A stretch of DNA of 64,000 bases from Galeopsis tetrahit (GCA_963675135.1 OY776119.1:68503727-68567726), one strand, 5' to 3'. Shown: positions 44,151 through 56,614, numbered from the stretch's first letter. Numbers and translations: made by a program. Notes: generated by a model not told the origin, from the sequence alone.

Positions 44151-46640
44151 ATGCCTAACACATCTTCTTCTGAGAATTCTGGTGTAACTATTCTACCACC
44201 TACTGCTATGGGAACCAACCCCATCAACAAGGTATCCTACCAGAAACTGCCTATGTTCTCTATTGAGAATTATGACTTCTGGAAGATAAGGATGAGAGCT
44301 CACTTGGCTTGTCTCCATGAAGAAATGCTAAGGGGAATCACTAAAGGTCCATTTGTGTTCATGAAACCTAACACAAATGTTACAGAAGCCCAAAGAGCAA
44401 CTAGAGCACAAGAAATTCTAAAAGATGATGATGAGCTCACTCCTGAAGAAAGAAAGAAGCAGAATCTCAACTATGTGGCAATGAACAACCTATATCAAAC
44501 CATTCCAGATGCTATAATGGGTAGAGTGTTTCACTGCACAACTGCAAAGGAGATTTGGGACACATTAGCTCTAATGTGTGAAGGAACTGACAAGATTAAG
44601 GAAAACAAACTTCTAGTTGTTGTTCAAAAGTATGAGCAATTTACAATGAAGTCTGATGAAAACATTGATCAACTGGATGGAAGGTTCACATACATTATGA
44701 ATGAGATCAACTCACTTGGAAAAGAATACTCCAAGAGAGAAGTGGCCTTGAAGATTCTTAAGAGCTTGACATCTAAATGGAATGGAATGTATATGCTGTT
44801 ATGATGCAGAATACGAAGGATCTGTCAACCATGCCAATGCAACAAGTGTTCTCAGAACTCAAGGCATATGAATATGACTTGAACAGAAAAAACAACACTG
44901 AGGAACCTGAAAACAAAGGAATCGCACTAAAGGCCAAATACAATGAACATGATTCAAAGAAAGCCAGCTGATCAAGCAAGAGTGGAAAAGGAACTTCCAA
45001 AGCTGACATTTCAGATGAGTTGACAATGATGGCTAGAAGATTTGAAAAGCTAAATTCTAGGTTTGGTAAATACAAGAGGTATTACCAAGATAGAAGAAGA
45101 AGATATAACTCTCCTAAGAAGAAGAATGATGAAAGGAGATCCAGAAGGGATAACACCAAAGAAGATCCATCTTCATCAACTAAGAAGAGAGATGCTGAAA
45201 AGAAGAAAGATGAAGATGAGGATGCAAGAAGACAGGACATTTCCAATATGATTGTCCAGAGATGACTACCAAGGAAAGGAGGGAAAGACAAGCTAAGAGG
45301 GACAAGAAGTATGGAAAAAGGAAAGCATTGAAAGCTGAAGAAGAAACCTCTGAAGATGATCAACTTCCATCTTCATCATCTGAGATGTTTACTGACAGCA
45401 GTGATGAAGAGTGTCTAATAGCTATTGAAGAAAATGATGAGGTACAATCTATTTCTAGTTCTGTCAATTCTAGTAACACAATGATGTCAAATGAAGAAAA
45501 CCTGAAACTTACCTTTGGTAAGTTGATGGAAGACTTCATGAGACTTCAAGAGATTCATGATCAAATAAACCTTAGAAGAAAACAAAGTCTTGAATGCTAA
45601 GATCGAAAGAATTACTCAGGTTGAAGCTGAACATGATCTAAGAACTAATGAGTTGTGCAATAACTTAACTAAGGAGTTGAATACTCTGAAGGACAAGTCA
45701 TCTGAACAACTTAATAAGTTGGAAGAACAAATTAAGCTTTATGAGAGTAAGGACTCAGACTACCAAGCATTGATGGCTAAGTTTGAACATATTTTCAAGG
45801 AACATGAATGTCTTAAGTCAAGTGAAGAGAGTCTGAAAATTAAACTGGATGCCCTGTATAAATCATCTAAGTCAATAGATGAACTACAAGGAATGCAAAG
45901 GCCTATGACTAAAAAATCTGGACTTGGTTACAATCCAGATAAAGCATCTTCACTATGCCTTAGTGATACTTCAACAAGTATTACTAAGAGAGTCTTTGTA
46001 AAATCTGTGGCTCAGACTGAAATTGTTGAACCAAAGTTGCTACAGAAAATGGACAAAGGTAAAAAACCCATTGTACCAACAATCCTGAATCACAAGTCAA
46101 AAGTTGCAAGATTTAAGACAAGGATTCAGAAGCCTGAGACAATTCAGATGAGTAAAAGTAAATGGAAGACAACTTAGTTGAAAAACTCTAAGACTCAGGT
46201 AAGAAAACTCCAAGGTATTCAAAGAAGACCAACTCAAATGATAAGGCCTACAATGAATTATCAAAGGGATTTCCAGCCTAAGTACAATGAGTACAAAAAA
46301 TCTTGAATCCTACATGCTAAGGACATCAAGTAATCTGAATGCCTATCCTCAAAGATTCAAGCATGTTGCACATGAATCAAAAGATAGATTTAGCAGATAT
46401 ATTCACAAGAATAAATACAACTCTTCTAAATCATCCAAGAATCACACTAATACTCAATCTTCTAAGAATCACACTAATACTCAATCTCATCCTAAGGCAT
46501 TTAAAAGGAAGATTGTGTATTTAGATGTTTATGGAAAACAAATTAGCCATTTTCAAGCAATGAAAATAAGGCAAGTTTGGGTTCCAAAAGGTATATCTAA
46601 CCCTCTAGGACCCAACTTCCAAAGGGTACCTAAGTTTTAA
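44151..46640 (+). pseudogene. Gag of the second Sirevirus-like element
   Basis: Begins MPNTSSSENSGVTILPPTAM, then the gag capsid motifs SIENYDFWKIRMRAHLACLH and CTTAKEIWDTLALMCEGTDK. The chain then crosses frames at about 44800, 44970 (TGA), 45260 and 45600, and continues through a Lys/Arg-rich region (YYQDRRRRYNSPKKKN), an acidic Ser-rich region (SSSSEMFTDSSDEE) and a coiled coil (LNKLEEQIKLYESKD). The zinc knuckle expected near 45240 is not readable. It ends with KIRQVWVPKGISNP at about 46570, the usual linker before protease. Inactive. Confidence 0.75.
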
Positions 46641-47990
46641 TTTGTAACAGGTTCCAGTGGTATCATCTACAAAGAAAAGAAGTCCTAAAGAACTTACATG
46701 GTACTTGGACAGTGGATGTTCAAGACATATGACTGGAAATAAGGAGCTTCTAACTGATTTTGTTGAACAAGATGGACCACAAGTAACTTTTGGTGACAAC
46801 TCACAAGGAACAACCAAAGGTTATGGAACTCTCAAAATTGGTACTGTAAGTATTTCAAATGTTTCATATGTCTATGGTCTGAAGCACAACCTATTCTCAA
46901 TAAGTCAATTTTATGATAAACGTTTTAATGTTGAGTTTTCTAGTAACTTATGTTATATTAAGAACAAATCAAATCAACAGTTACTACTAACCGGATCAAG
47001 GAAAGGTAATGTTTATCTTACAGATTGGAACAAATCCCCTGAAGATATCTGCTTGATTGCAAAAAGCTCTAAAGATCTCAGTTGGCTATGGCACAAAAGG
47101 CTAAATCATCTGAACTTTAAGACTTTGAACGAGCTTGCAAGATTATCTTTAGCAGATGGTCTACCAAATGAAGTATTCACAAAAGAACATGTCTGTCAAG
47201 CATGTCAAGAAGGAAAGCAAGTCAAAGCATCCTTCAAAACAAAGGTTGTCATCTCAACTGCAAGAGTACTACAATTACTACATATGGATTTATTTGGACC
47301 CATTACCCCTGTGAGCATCAGTGGAAAGAAGTATACACTAGTAGTAGTGGATGACTTCTCAAGATACACTTGGATAATATTCCTGCTAAAGAAGAAGGAG
47401 ACTCAATAGAAGCTGCCAGAACTTATGAAGAAAATTACAAATGAGAAAGGCTGGAGCTTTGTGAAGATCAGATCAGATAAAGGACCAGAATTCATCAACT
47501 CATACATAAAAGAGTATTGTCAAGAAAATGGAATCACTCATGAGACTTCATCAGCTAGAACACCTCAACAAAATGGTGTAGCAGAAAGGAGAATCAGAAC
47601 ACTCAAGGAAGCTAGAAGAACCATGATAGCAAAAGCAAAGATTCCAAAGAGGTTTTGGGCAGAAGCAATTAATACTGCTTGTCACACCCAAAACAGATCC
47701 ATGCTAACAAAAGAACAAGGAAAAACTCCTTATGAACTTTTCAAAGAGAGAAAACCAAGAATTTCCTACTTTCATTTGATAGCAAAGCAGATGAAAGAAT
47801 CTTTCTAGGATATTCTTCATCCAACAAAGCTTTCAGAGTTTATAATTGTAGAACTCTTATTGTTGAAGAAACACCCCATGTTATCTTTGATGAGTTTTCT
47901 TTCAAGCACAGGACCTCAAACAAAGAAGACAAATCTCATGGTGAAATCAACACAAGGGTGACAAGGCTAAGAGATGGTGAAAGAAAATAA
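46641..47990 (+). pseudogene. Protease and integrase of the second Sirevirus-like element
   Basis: The protease signature WYLDSGCSRHMTG (about 46701) keeps the catalytic Asp. Integrase has the HHCC finger (WHKRLNHLNF, CQACQEGK) and the triad (HMDLFGP, RSDKGPEF, PQQNGVAERR). Breaks: TAG at 47407-47409 inside the catalytic core, a frameshift near 47800, and TAA at about 47988. Otherwise the residues are well kept. Confidence 0.78.
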
Positions 47991-48020
47991 TCTGTATTTA
48001 TTGATGTAAATTATCCTAAC

Positions 48021-49806
48021 TTGGACAACCTCAAGATATCCAACATATCTGAAGCCAATCAAGAAAAAGACAACTTACCTGAAGCCAACATTCCTGAGGA
48101 AAACTACAATGTTGAGTTGAATGAACCCACTCAACCTGAGGTAAGTTCTCCCAATGAAGAAGCTGGTAATGCTGAGGGAGTACAAGGATCAAATGATTTA
48201 GGGGGAACTCAATCTGAGAATACCAATGTCAATGACATGGACAACACCCCTGAATATGAAATTAATCCATCTTTTAATTTTCCTGAATTCTATGTTGAAA
48301 TAAATGTTGAACCAGATGAGTCTAACTCATCTGTAAATGATCAGTCTAGAAGGACATGGCTAGATGCTCATCCTTCAGACCAGATCATTGGTGATCCTAC
48401 TAGTGGTGTAATCACTAGGAGACAACATGGAGAGAGTGCCTTATTCTGTTTATTTCTTTCTAAAACAGAACCCACAACCATTGAAGAAGCTATGGAAGAC
48501 TCCAACTGGATTACAGCTATGCAAGAAGAACTAAATCAGTTCAAAAGAAATGATGTTTGGGAGCTGGTAGACAAACCAACACATCAGGATGTTGTAGGAG
48601 CTAAATGGGTTTACAAGAACAAGAAGAATGAAAATGATGTTATAGTTAGAAACAAAGTCAGACTAGTTGCCAAAGGTTATAGACAACATGAAGGAATAGA
48701 CTATGATGAGACATTTGCCCCAATAACTAGATTAGAAGCAATTAGGTTGTTCTTAGCATATGCAGCACATATGAAATTCAAAGTATACCAAATGGATGTG
48801 AAGAGTGCATTTCCGAATGGTGTACTTAAGGAAGAAGTATATGTGGAGCAGCCACCTGGTTTTGAAGAAGGAGACAAAGTGTATAGATTGAAGAAAGCAC
48901 TTTATGGTCTCAAGCAAGCACCAAGAGCTTGGTATGAGACTTTATCACAATTCCTATTGGATAATGGGTTTGTGAAGGGCACAGTTGATAGGACCTTATT
49001 TAGGATAAGTGAAGGAAATATATGATATTCTATTAGTACTGATATATGTTGATGATATCATTTTCGGTTCACCTAATGAAGATATGTGCAAGAAATTTTC
49101 AAACCTCATGCAAGGGAAGTTTGAAATGTCTATGATGGGATTGATGAACTTTTTCTTAGGTCTACAAGTCAAACAAACAGAGAAAAGAATTTTCATCAAT
49201 CAAGCTAAGTATACTAGGGAAGTGATCAAGAAGCTTGGTTGTGAAAATAGCAAACCAGTTAGGATTCCTATGAATACAAATTGGAAAATGGATCCTGATA
49301 TTGTGGTATCTATCTGAAGACAACATTGAGTTGACTGGTTATTCTGATGCTGACTATGGAGGATGTAGGATAGACAGAAAATCAACTACTGACACTTGTC
49401 AATTCTTAGGAAGCAAATTGATTTCATGGTTTTCTAAGAAGCAAACTTCTGTAGCTATTTCAAGCACAGAGGCTGAATACATGGCTGCTGGAAGCTGTTG
49501 TGCACAAATCCTATGGCTCAAGCAACAACTAAAAGATTATAAAGTTGTCACAAAAGATGTACCCATCTAATGCGATAATAATAGTGCAATTGCTATTACT
49601 CAAAATCATGTATTACACACAAGGTGTAAACATGTGGATATCAGACATCACTTCATAAGAGATCATGTTGAGAAAAAGGATATCAGAATGGAAAAGATTC
49701 ATAGTGATAAGCAAAAGGCTGATATTCTCACAAAACCTCTAGCTGAAACAAGGTTCAAGGAACTTTCAATGGAACTTGGTTTATTAGATCCTGGAGAGAA
49801 TGTTTA
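48021..49806 (+). pseudogene. Reverse transcriptase and RNase H of the second Sirevirus-like element
   Basis: A Glu/Asn-rich linker leads to HPSDQIIGDPTSGV, then reverse transcriptase: VVGAKWVYKNK, YQMDVKSAFPNGVLKEEVYV, YGLKQAPRAWYE and the catalytic LIYVDDIIFGS (about 49039). After MNTNWKMDPD the expected end of the domain is missing and RNase H follows almost at once: GYSDADYGGCRIDRKSTTDT, SSTEAEYMAAGSC, then TAA at about 49568 followed by CDNNSAIAI. Frame changes lie near 49009 and 49310. Ends LGLLDPGENV and a stop. Confidence 0.78.
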
Positions 49807-49971
49807 AAGTATAAGGAATTACTTTAATAATGCCAGAGATGCTAGTATTAATCCAATGGGGAATTTAGAATGAAATTATAGGACAATCCAGATGAAGGAT
49901 AAGATAGATAAGACAAACTCAATATTCATTAATTTATTCTTCACATACTGATATTATTTTCAAGAATTTTC

Positions 49972-51054
49972 ATGCAGGAAACTTGGACAAAGTACATGGC
50001 ATTCTTGAGTAAAATCAAGGAAAGATACTCGACAAGTACGAGGAAAACTACGAAGGACAACGTAGAGAATGACAAAGTACATGAGAATCTTCTTATCACA
50101 TGCCCCCATCATGGTTTCCCAATAGAACAAACAACATGTTGGTTCGTTAGTGGGTTACGAGTGGAAGATCAACACCACATTGATGCATGTGCGGGTGGTT
50201 CAATTTGGAGGAAATCGGTGGAGGAGATCAATGACATAATGGAAGAGATATCAAACAATACTTTCAAGATGAGAGTAGACCTTGGAGAAAGAAATCGGGT
50301 AGCTCAAGTCGATGACAATGATAGCATCAAAGCAATGATGGCTACACTCATTGAAAAGGTGAATGTTTTATCTCAAACAAGAGATAATCATTTACCCTTT
50401 GTGCAAGAAGATCCTCAAATGGGACATATGGAAGAAGTGCAATACATGGGTCAACAAGGATATCCACAAAATTTTCAAGGGAATCAACAATATCAAGGGC
50501 AACCACCATATCAAAATCGTGGTCAAGGATATCAAGCTCCTCCTCAAAACCGATTCCAAGGCCAATCCTCATCATCTCAAGGACAAGGGGGTCCATCCCC
50601 TCAATACCAAACTCCTCAAAACCCGAATTTTCGGAGGAATGAAAATTTGTCCTATTCTAATCCTGAAAGTGCTATTCAATATCCTTCCGGATTTGATCCC
50701 GGAGCAAAACTTCCAAGTGGAGAAGGGAAATCCTCCACGAGCGAGCTTCTTGCACTCCTCATGAAGAGAATGGAAACAAGTGAGAAGAAATCTGAAGCAA
50801 CCGACTCCATCCTTGCTCAACTTTTGAGTAATAAAAAATTGATGGAATTTCAAATGGGGAAATTGGCAACTTCAATCGGATCTCAACATACAAAAGGTAA
50901 ATTGCCCTCAAATACCGAGGTAAACCCACGTGAACATTGTAATGCTATTACAATTGGAAGTGGTGAACAATATGGAAGCTCTTCAATGTCGATTGAATTG
51001 AAAGAGAATGAAGTGGTGAAGGCACAAGAAATGGAGGAAGAAAAAAGGAGGTAG
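49972..51054 (+). pseudogene. Gag of the gypsy/Athila-like element
   Basis: A 360-codon frame opening near MQETWTKYMAFLSKIKER; the true start is probably further upstream and lost. It has the Athila-type gag core: CPHHGFPIEQTTCWFVSGLR, IDACAGGSIWRKSVEEINDI and MEEISNNTFKM. A Gln/Gly/Pro-rich low-complexity stretch follows (GYQAPPQNRFQGQSSSSQG), then a C-terminal coiled-coil stretch. The TAG at 51052-51054 breaks the link to the protease part. Gag forms the virus-like particle. Confidence 0.7.
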
Positions 51055-51094
51055 AAAAAGTTGGAAGTGGAGAGGTTGCTCCAAGAATTCAAAA

Positions 51095-51642
51095 GTGGAG
51101 AATTGCCAAAGATTTGAGAAAAAAAAAAGGCTTGAGGTACCTTGTGATAAATGGGGGATGCCCATTACACATGAGCCACTTCCATATCCGGGAAGATATA
51201 TGAAGAAGATGGATGAAAAGTTCGGAAAGTTTTTAGACATTTTCAAGAAAATCCACATTGATCTTCCACTTTCGGATGCTTTAGAGAAAATACCTCATTA
51301 CATGAAGTTTCTAAAGGATGCAATAGCAAACAAGAAGAAGCTAGTGGATGATGAGAACATCAACTTAACCGAGGAGTGTAGTGTTATCCTTCAACGAACT
51401 CCTCCCGAAAAGCTCAAGGATCCGAGTAGTTTCACTCTCCCATGTGAGATTGGTGATGGTCCCATGATGAAAGCTCTTTGTGATTTGGGAGCTAGCATTA
51501 ATTTGATGCCACTTTCAATCTTCAAGCGTTTGGGACTTGGAGAAGTAGTGCCCACATCAATTACTCTCCAATTAGCGGATCGTTCCATCACCCATCCTAA
51601 AGGGATCATTGAAGATGTATTGGTGAAGATTGACAAGTTCAT
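51095..51642 (+). pseudogene. Protease region, left part, of the Athila-like element
   Basis: Reads LEVPCDKWGMPITHEPLPYP, then FLDIFKKIHIDLPLSDALEK, and an aspartic protease with the core ALCDLGASINLMPLSIF. In Athila-type elements the DLGAS form is normal at the active site. It then reads LQLADRSITHPKGIIEDVLV and stops at KIDKFI, where the Tat element is inserted. The open frame runs nine codons into the Tat LTR. Confidence 0.78.
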
Positions 51643-52369
51643 TGATGTGCCAAAATTTGCACGAATGGATTAGATATCCTTGGAGTCGGATATCCGGATT
51701 CCCTAACGTGTATGAATGATAAGGGTGTGCTACTTCCTTTGAAATGATCCTCCAGAACCTGCAAAAGACACGCCGGAGGGGAGTCCGGCGCGGACACTCC
51801 GATACCTAAGTCAGTATAGGGATCTCAGTATATTGCAGGGACTTAAGAGTCCTCGATTTCTCAATCAGGCTCTTGAAGGATATCAAAAGTATTTAATAAG
51901 AAGCGTAATAAGTCTTGTAAAAATTAGAGATCGTAACCTCAAAATGTACCTCAGTTTACTTATTTATAGAGAGTTCCCACCTAAGAGGAAGTTAGGGTTT
52001 CCTTCTATTTCGGAGCTGCACTTTGGACTCAGCCCTGCTGTGTTGACAGGGTCTTCCACTCTCTCACTTCCTGAAGAACCGGAACCACTCCCCCTAGGGG
52101 ACTTCACCTACTGGGATAAAGGAAGAATGAGTCTTCCTTTACCCTGTCTCGGGCCGTTTCGTACGGGACTCCTCCTAAATCTTCGGACTACTAATTCTTA
52201 TCAAGATTAGGTCTTCCTGATGTCTCTCCCCGGGTGGAGCCCCCTCCGGAGGGACCTCTGGAAGAGATTCTTTATTCAGAAAGTATTCCTTAATCCCATA
52301 TCTCCTCTTTTATATTATCCTTCATACACGTGTCGACTTCTTGTGCCGTGACAATTTTAGGCCGCATCA
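51643..52369 (-). repeat. 3' LTR (sense) of the Tat element
   Basis: On the plus strand it reads TGATGTGCC to GCCGCATCA, so in sense it runs TGATGCGG to GGCACATCA. It has the same length as the other LTR. Confidence 0.93.
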
Positions 52370-52392
52370 TCTACTCCCCCCTACTCTCATAA
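52370..52392 (-). promoter_or_regulatory. Polypurine tract of the Tat element
   Basis: In sense (minus) the sequence just before the 3' LTR is GAGTAGGGGGGAGTAGA, a purine-rich primer site for plus-strand DNA synthesis. Confidence 0.7.
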
Positions 52393-52890
52393 AGTGATTA
52401 TATCTTTTGTGAGAGTAAGAAGTTCAAGTAAATTTAGCACAGAGGCGTTTCTGGAGAGACGTGTATTATTCCTGATTCGGAGAGGAATTTCAAAAGTGCT
52501 TCCCTTCGGAGATTTTTCCCGCCCTCGGTTCCGAAAAGACGCTTCGATTCCTGCGCCTGGGTCCCACACAATCGCCATTTTCTCTCTCTTGCTAATTTCT
52601 CGAGGAGAAGCCTCGATTCTAACCCCCTTTTTCTTACTCATTCCACGCAATTACTTTCTCCTTTCTTACTTCAAATTTCATCTTCTCGGGAATTCTCTTG
52701 TTACTTTCTCCTTTCTTACTCAGGCGTCTTCTTCCCCAAGCCTCCTCATCGCCGGTCGCCCAGTCCGACTTCGTATTTCTCTCAACAAGGTAACCTAGCT
52801 ATCTTCTTTTCTCTCTTTTTTAACACTACTTAGTCGATATCTTATCCTGAATCTTCTGAACCCACTCCTTCCGAGTTGACTCCGTTTCCG

Positions 52891-55023
52891 ATGGGGAGTC
52901 CTGAAAATAGGATTTCAACTTCTTCATTAATCACGGACACCCATCTAGCCAGTCTTGTTCGGGCCCAAATCTTCCCGCCGGAGTACACCCTCCGAATTCC
53001 TCGCTCAGATGAACGCCCCGATTTTCCCGATCCCCGAACCCTAGCTTTTTTCGAAGCTCAAATTAGGGCGGGTCTTCGATTTCCTGTTCACCCCTATTTG
53101 GCCTCCATATCTACTCACATGCAAATCCCTCTCAATCAGTTCACTCCGAATGCTATCCACACTATGATAGGGTTTTTCATTTTGGTGAAAGGGAATGGCG
53201 GTGAGCCTTCTGCCGAATTATTTCTGAGTCAATATTATGGCAAGTTGAACGACGACTTCTTCTATGTTTGTGGGAGAAGGTCTCGTGTTTGCAAGTTCAT
53301 GACAAAATTCCATGAAGAAGAGTCATCTTGGAGGGATTATTGTGTTTTCATTACTAACCCCACCGATTGGCCGCTTCCCCACGAAAGTTGGATATATCAT
53401 AATCCGAGAATACCTCCTCCTCCTCTGAAAACTTATTCTGCCTCAAACCACACTGTTATGACTAATCTCAATGCTCATGTCCGTCAACATGATTTTTTTG
53501 ATGTTCTTGGTATCTGCAAAAATCCTCGCATCCTCTCCCATTTTGGATTTTGTCCTCAAGATTTCCCTTGAGGACCTCGAGATGGTAAAAAATTCCCTGT
53601 TTTTGTATTTCGTTTTTTGCATGTGGCTATTTCTCTGAGTTCTGAAAGTCTTCTTGGTTATCTGCAACAATGAGTTGGTTGACTCATATCTCGTGGGACG
53701 CCCCTACGCTCGGAATGGTGAAGGCCCCCTGCATCGGTTGCCCCCAAAGACCTCCCAAAAGCTCCTCAATCTCCTGCTCCGGCTCTAGAAAATTCGGTAA
53801 AGACCCCGGCTCCAGAGAGTTGTACAAAGGCTCCTCCTCTTCCCAGCTCTTCTACCCAAGTCACGGGCTCTGTCACTTGGAGGACCCGCTCAGCTACCAA
53901 TGCTTTCTTTTCTGACTCCGGCACTTCTAAAAAGAAGAAGGGAAAGACTGCTCGGGCTTCTGCTGAGAAAGGAGTCCCCCTTTATACCTCCTACGAGCCT
54001 CTTCAGCGCCTCATCAGCCAATGTCCTCCTCCTTCCAACACCGAGCTCTTCGACAGGCTTCTTACTGAAGATCAACTGCTTCGCGGGGCTCATCTCTTTT
54101 CTGAGGTATTTCCCCTTATCTTTATGGCATCTAACTTTTCTATCTCTTAAATATTATTTCTTCTTGCCATGCAGTTCGGCCTTGTTTATACTAAAATATT
54201 TGATCAAGGCGTTGAAATGGTTGCTGAGATTGAACTTCTTCGAGCTGAGGCATCCTCTTTTCAGTCAACTCTGAAGGGTGTCACCGCGGAGAAGGGCAAA
54301 GCTCAAAAGCGGGCTCAAGCCTTGGTTAAGGAATTGCCACTTTTTCGGGCTCAAAGCAAGCAGGAGGCAGCTAGGGTTAAGCATCTGGAAGAGGAGGTGG
54401 AACGAATGAGAGCAGAGATGAAGCGGATGGAGCGCGAACTGCCGGATGTTGGAGTGCAAGCCTGCATCAAATCCCTATTTACCTTTTCCTTGGGTCAATA
54501 ATTCTTGGGGACTCTCCATACTCAGTGGTTGTCCAGCTTTTTAAAGAGCTCAAGCTTCCTATGCGCCATGGGGCCACATATTCCTCATTTCATCGATCAT
54601 GGCTTCAGCAATGCCGTGGCCGAGCATTCAGCCCCAGGGTTCGATGGGACCTACTCTCGCGCTTTCCGTCTGGACCAGCTTGCTCCACCTCCCAAATTCT
54701 TAGGGGATCCGGCGGAGAGTGTCGATAATCCTTGGTGGTTGCCCGGAATGAGTCAGGCTATTGCCCAATTACAGGCGGCCAAGGTGGGTATGGCTGAGCT
54801 AAAGCCTCTGGAGCAGTTGGTCTATCCTTATGTCTCTGTCCCCAAGACTGTAACAGGAGCAGATGGAGAAAATGGTGCTGATGCTACCTTAGGAGATGAA
54901 GAGGGCCCAGAGGAGGGCGGAGGGTCTAACAGTCATGCTGCTGTCGAGGAGGCTGCCATCGAAGGAACTGTGGTCGAGGGAGGGGCTGTTGCTGAGGGGG
55001 CTGCTGTTGAAAAAGCAGTTTAA
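52891..55023 (+). pseudogene. Antisense multi-exon gene inside the Tat element
   Basis: It runs opposite to gag-pol, between the tandem array and the 3' LTR. Exon 1 (52891-53571) encodes MGSPENRISTSSLITD, then LVRAQIFPPEYTLRIPRSDE, MIGFFILVKGNGGEPSAELF and YYGKLNDDFFYVCGRRS; this resembles the domain called putative gypsy-type transposon (PF04195 as I recall it). A second exon (about 53735-54105) is Pro/Lys-rich and reads PLYTSYEPLQRLISQCPPPS to HLFSE. Its donor GAG-GTATTT and the acceptor TGCAG at 54174 are in phase with exon 3 (from 54175, FGLVYTKIFDQGVEMVAEIE), a coiled coil. A stop at 54499-54501 and a shift near 54545 precede the last part (MGPHIPHFIDHGFSNAVAEH), which ends in an acidic Gly/Ala tail at 55023. 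Antisense ORFs at this place are known in some Tat elements (Grande, Retand); function unknown. Confidence 0.68.
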
Positions 55024-55507
55024 AATTCATATTTCCATGGTCATAACAAGCATTTTACCTTCCTTTTGTTTTGCTACACTCTTTTAATTTCTGCTCATGA
55101 TACTTGCTTCCTTATACTCTGTAGGGGACCCCACACTCCTGGATATGTGGGGGCTTTTCGTAGTAATCGTGTTAGCTTCATACTACTTGTTTGTTGGCAT
55201 GTTTTTTCTTTTCTTCTTACATGGGCAACTTATAAGACCAGTAAAGAATATGTCGGAGGTATGCTCTTTTTCTTCCCCCTTATTGGCCTTGTAGGTTGAA
55301 CCATAATCGTCTCTTGGTTTCATAACTTTCAAAGAATTTTCTCAAGAATTTTAGGGATCACCTCTGGTTTCAAATGACTTGAGGAGATTTTCTTTGACTT
55401 TAGCGAAATTTTTATTTTCTAAGTACCCATCTTGGGTCTTGGTTATGGGGAGATGTTCCCCCGTTCTCCTTGGCCTCTGAGCCTCCACTTGTCTCTCATT
55501 TTCGTTT
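55024..55507. other. Spacer between antisense gene and tandem array
   Basis: No gene seen; two overlapping short frames have no motif. One stretch near 55440-55500 already resembles the array unit (TCTTGG, CCTCTGAGCCTCCACTTG), so it may be a diverged outer repeat. Confidence 0.5.
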
Positions 55508-56614
55508 AAAAGATTTTGATTCATAAAATCTTTCTTTTCGTTGAGTAACCATTTTGGGTCTCAAGTATGGTGAGGGCTCTCCGGAGCTCCTCGACCTCTA
55601 GGCCTCTGAGTGTCTCTTACTCTCATTCTTAAAAGATTTTGATTCATAAAATCTTTCTTTTCGTTGAGTAACCCTTTTGGGTCTGAAGTATGGTGAGGGC
55701 TATCCGGAGCTCCTCGGCCTCTAGGCCTCTGAGTGTCTCTCACTCTCATTCTTAAAAGATTTTGATTCATAAAATCTTTTTTTTCATCGAGTAACCCTTT
55801 TGGGTCTCAAGTATGGTGAGGGCTCTCCGGAGCTCCTCGGCCTCTAGGCCTCTGAGTGTCTCTCCCTCTCATTCTTAAAAGATTTTGATTCATAAAATCT
55901 TTCTTTTCATTGAGTAACCCTTTTGGGTCTCAAGTATGGTGAGGGATCTCCGGAGCTCCTCGGCCTCTAGGCCTCTGAGTGTCTCTCACTCTCATTCTTA
56001 AAAGATTTTGATTCATAAAATCTTTCTTTTCGTTGAGTAACCCTTTTGGGTCTCAAGTATGGTGAGGGCTATCCGGAGCTCCTCGGCCTCTAGGCCTCTG
56101 AGTGTCTCTCACTCTCATTCTTAAAAGATTTTGATTCATAAAATCTTTTTTTTCATCGAGTAACCCTTTTGGGTCTCAAGTATGGTGAGGGCTCTCCGGA
56201 GCTCCTCGGCCTCTAGGCCTCTGAGTGTCTCTCACTCTCATTCTTAAAAGATTTTGATTCATAAAATCTTTCTTTTCATTGAGTAACCCTTTTGGGTCTC
56301 AAGTATGGTGACGAATCTCCGGAGCTCCTCGGCCTCTAGGCCTCTGAGTGTCTCTCACTCTCATTCTTAAAAGATTTTGATTCATAAAATCTTTCTTTTC
56401 ATTGAGTAACCCTTTTAGGTCTCAGGTATGGTGAGGGCTCTCCGGAGCTCCTCGGCCTCTAGGCCTCTGAGTGTCTCTCACTCTCATTTTTAAAAGATTT
56501 TGATTCATAAAATCTTTCTTTTCATTAAGTAACCCTTTTGGGTCTCAGGTATGGTGAGGGCTCTCCGGAGCTCCTCGGCCTCTAGGCCTCTGAGTGTCTC
56601 TCACTCTCATTTTA
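55508..56614. repeat. Tandem array, nine 123-bp units
   Basis: The word AAAAGATTTTGATTCATAAA occurs at 55508, 55631, 55754, 55877, 56000, 56123, 56246, 56369 and 56492, a constant spacing of exactly 123 bp. Each unit also carries GAGTAACC-TTTTGGGTCT, a CTCCGGAGCTCCTCG block and CTAGGCCTCTGAGTGTCTC. Units differ by only a few bases. The array lies in the 3' untranslated part of the Tat element (sense). Confidence 0.95.

Larger units (their letters stand above)
43484..49950 (+). mobile_element. Second Sirevirus-like copia family member (heavily decayed)
   Basis: 5' LTR, primer-binding site, gag, protease, integrase, reverse transcriptase and RNase H are recognisable in the right order, but in at least ten separate frames. 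The protein sequence is clearly different from copies 1-3. A deletion of roughly 250 bp near 49300 joins reverse transcriptase directly to RNase H. The pol stop is at about 49804-49806. No 3' LTR was found before the gag-pro gypsy element begins near 49970; the right boundary is approximate. Confidence 0.8.

Noticed and set aside
51833..52210. 125-codon ORF inside the Tat LTR (also at 62859-63125)
   Set aside because: Present in both LTRs as part of the repeat, with no recognisable domain and opposite to the sense strand.
52876..55023. Antisense gene as a captured host gene
   Set aside because: The N-terminal domain resembles a transposon-associated family and the position matches antisense ORFs known in Tat elements, so capture of a host gene is not needed.
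55508..56614. Regular repeats that might suggest a CRISPR-like array
   Set aside because: Whole units repeat head to tail with no unique spacers, in a plant retroelement; it is an ordinary tandem array.
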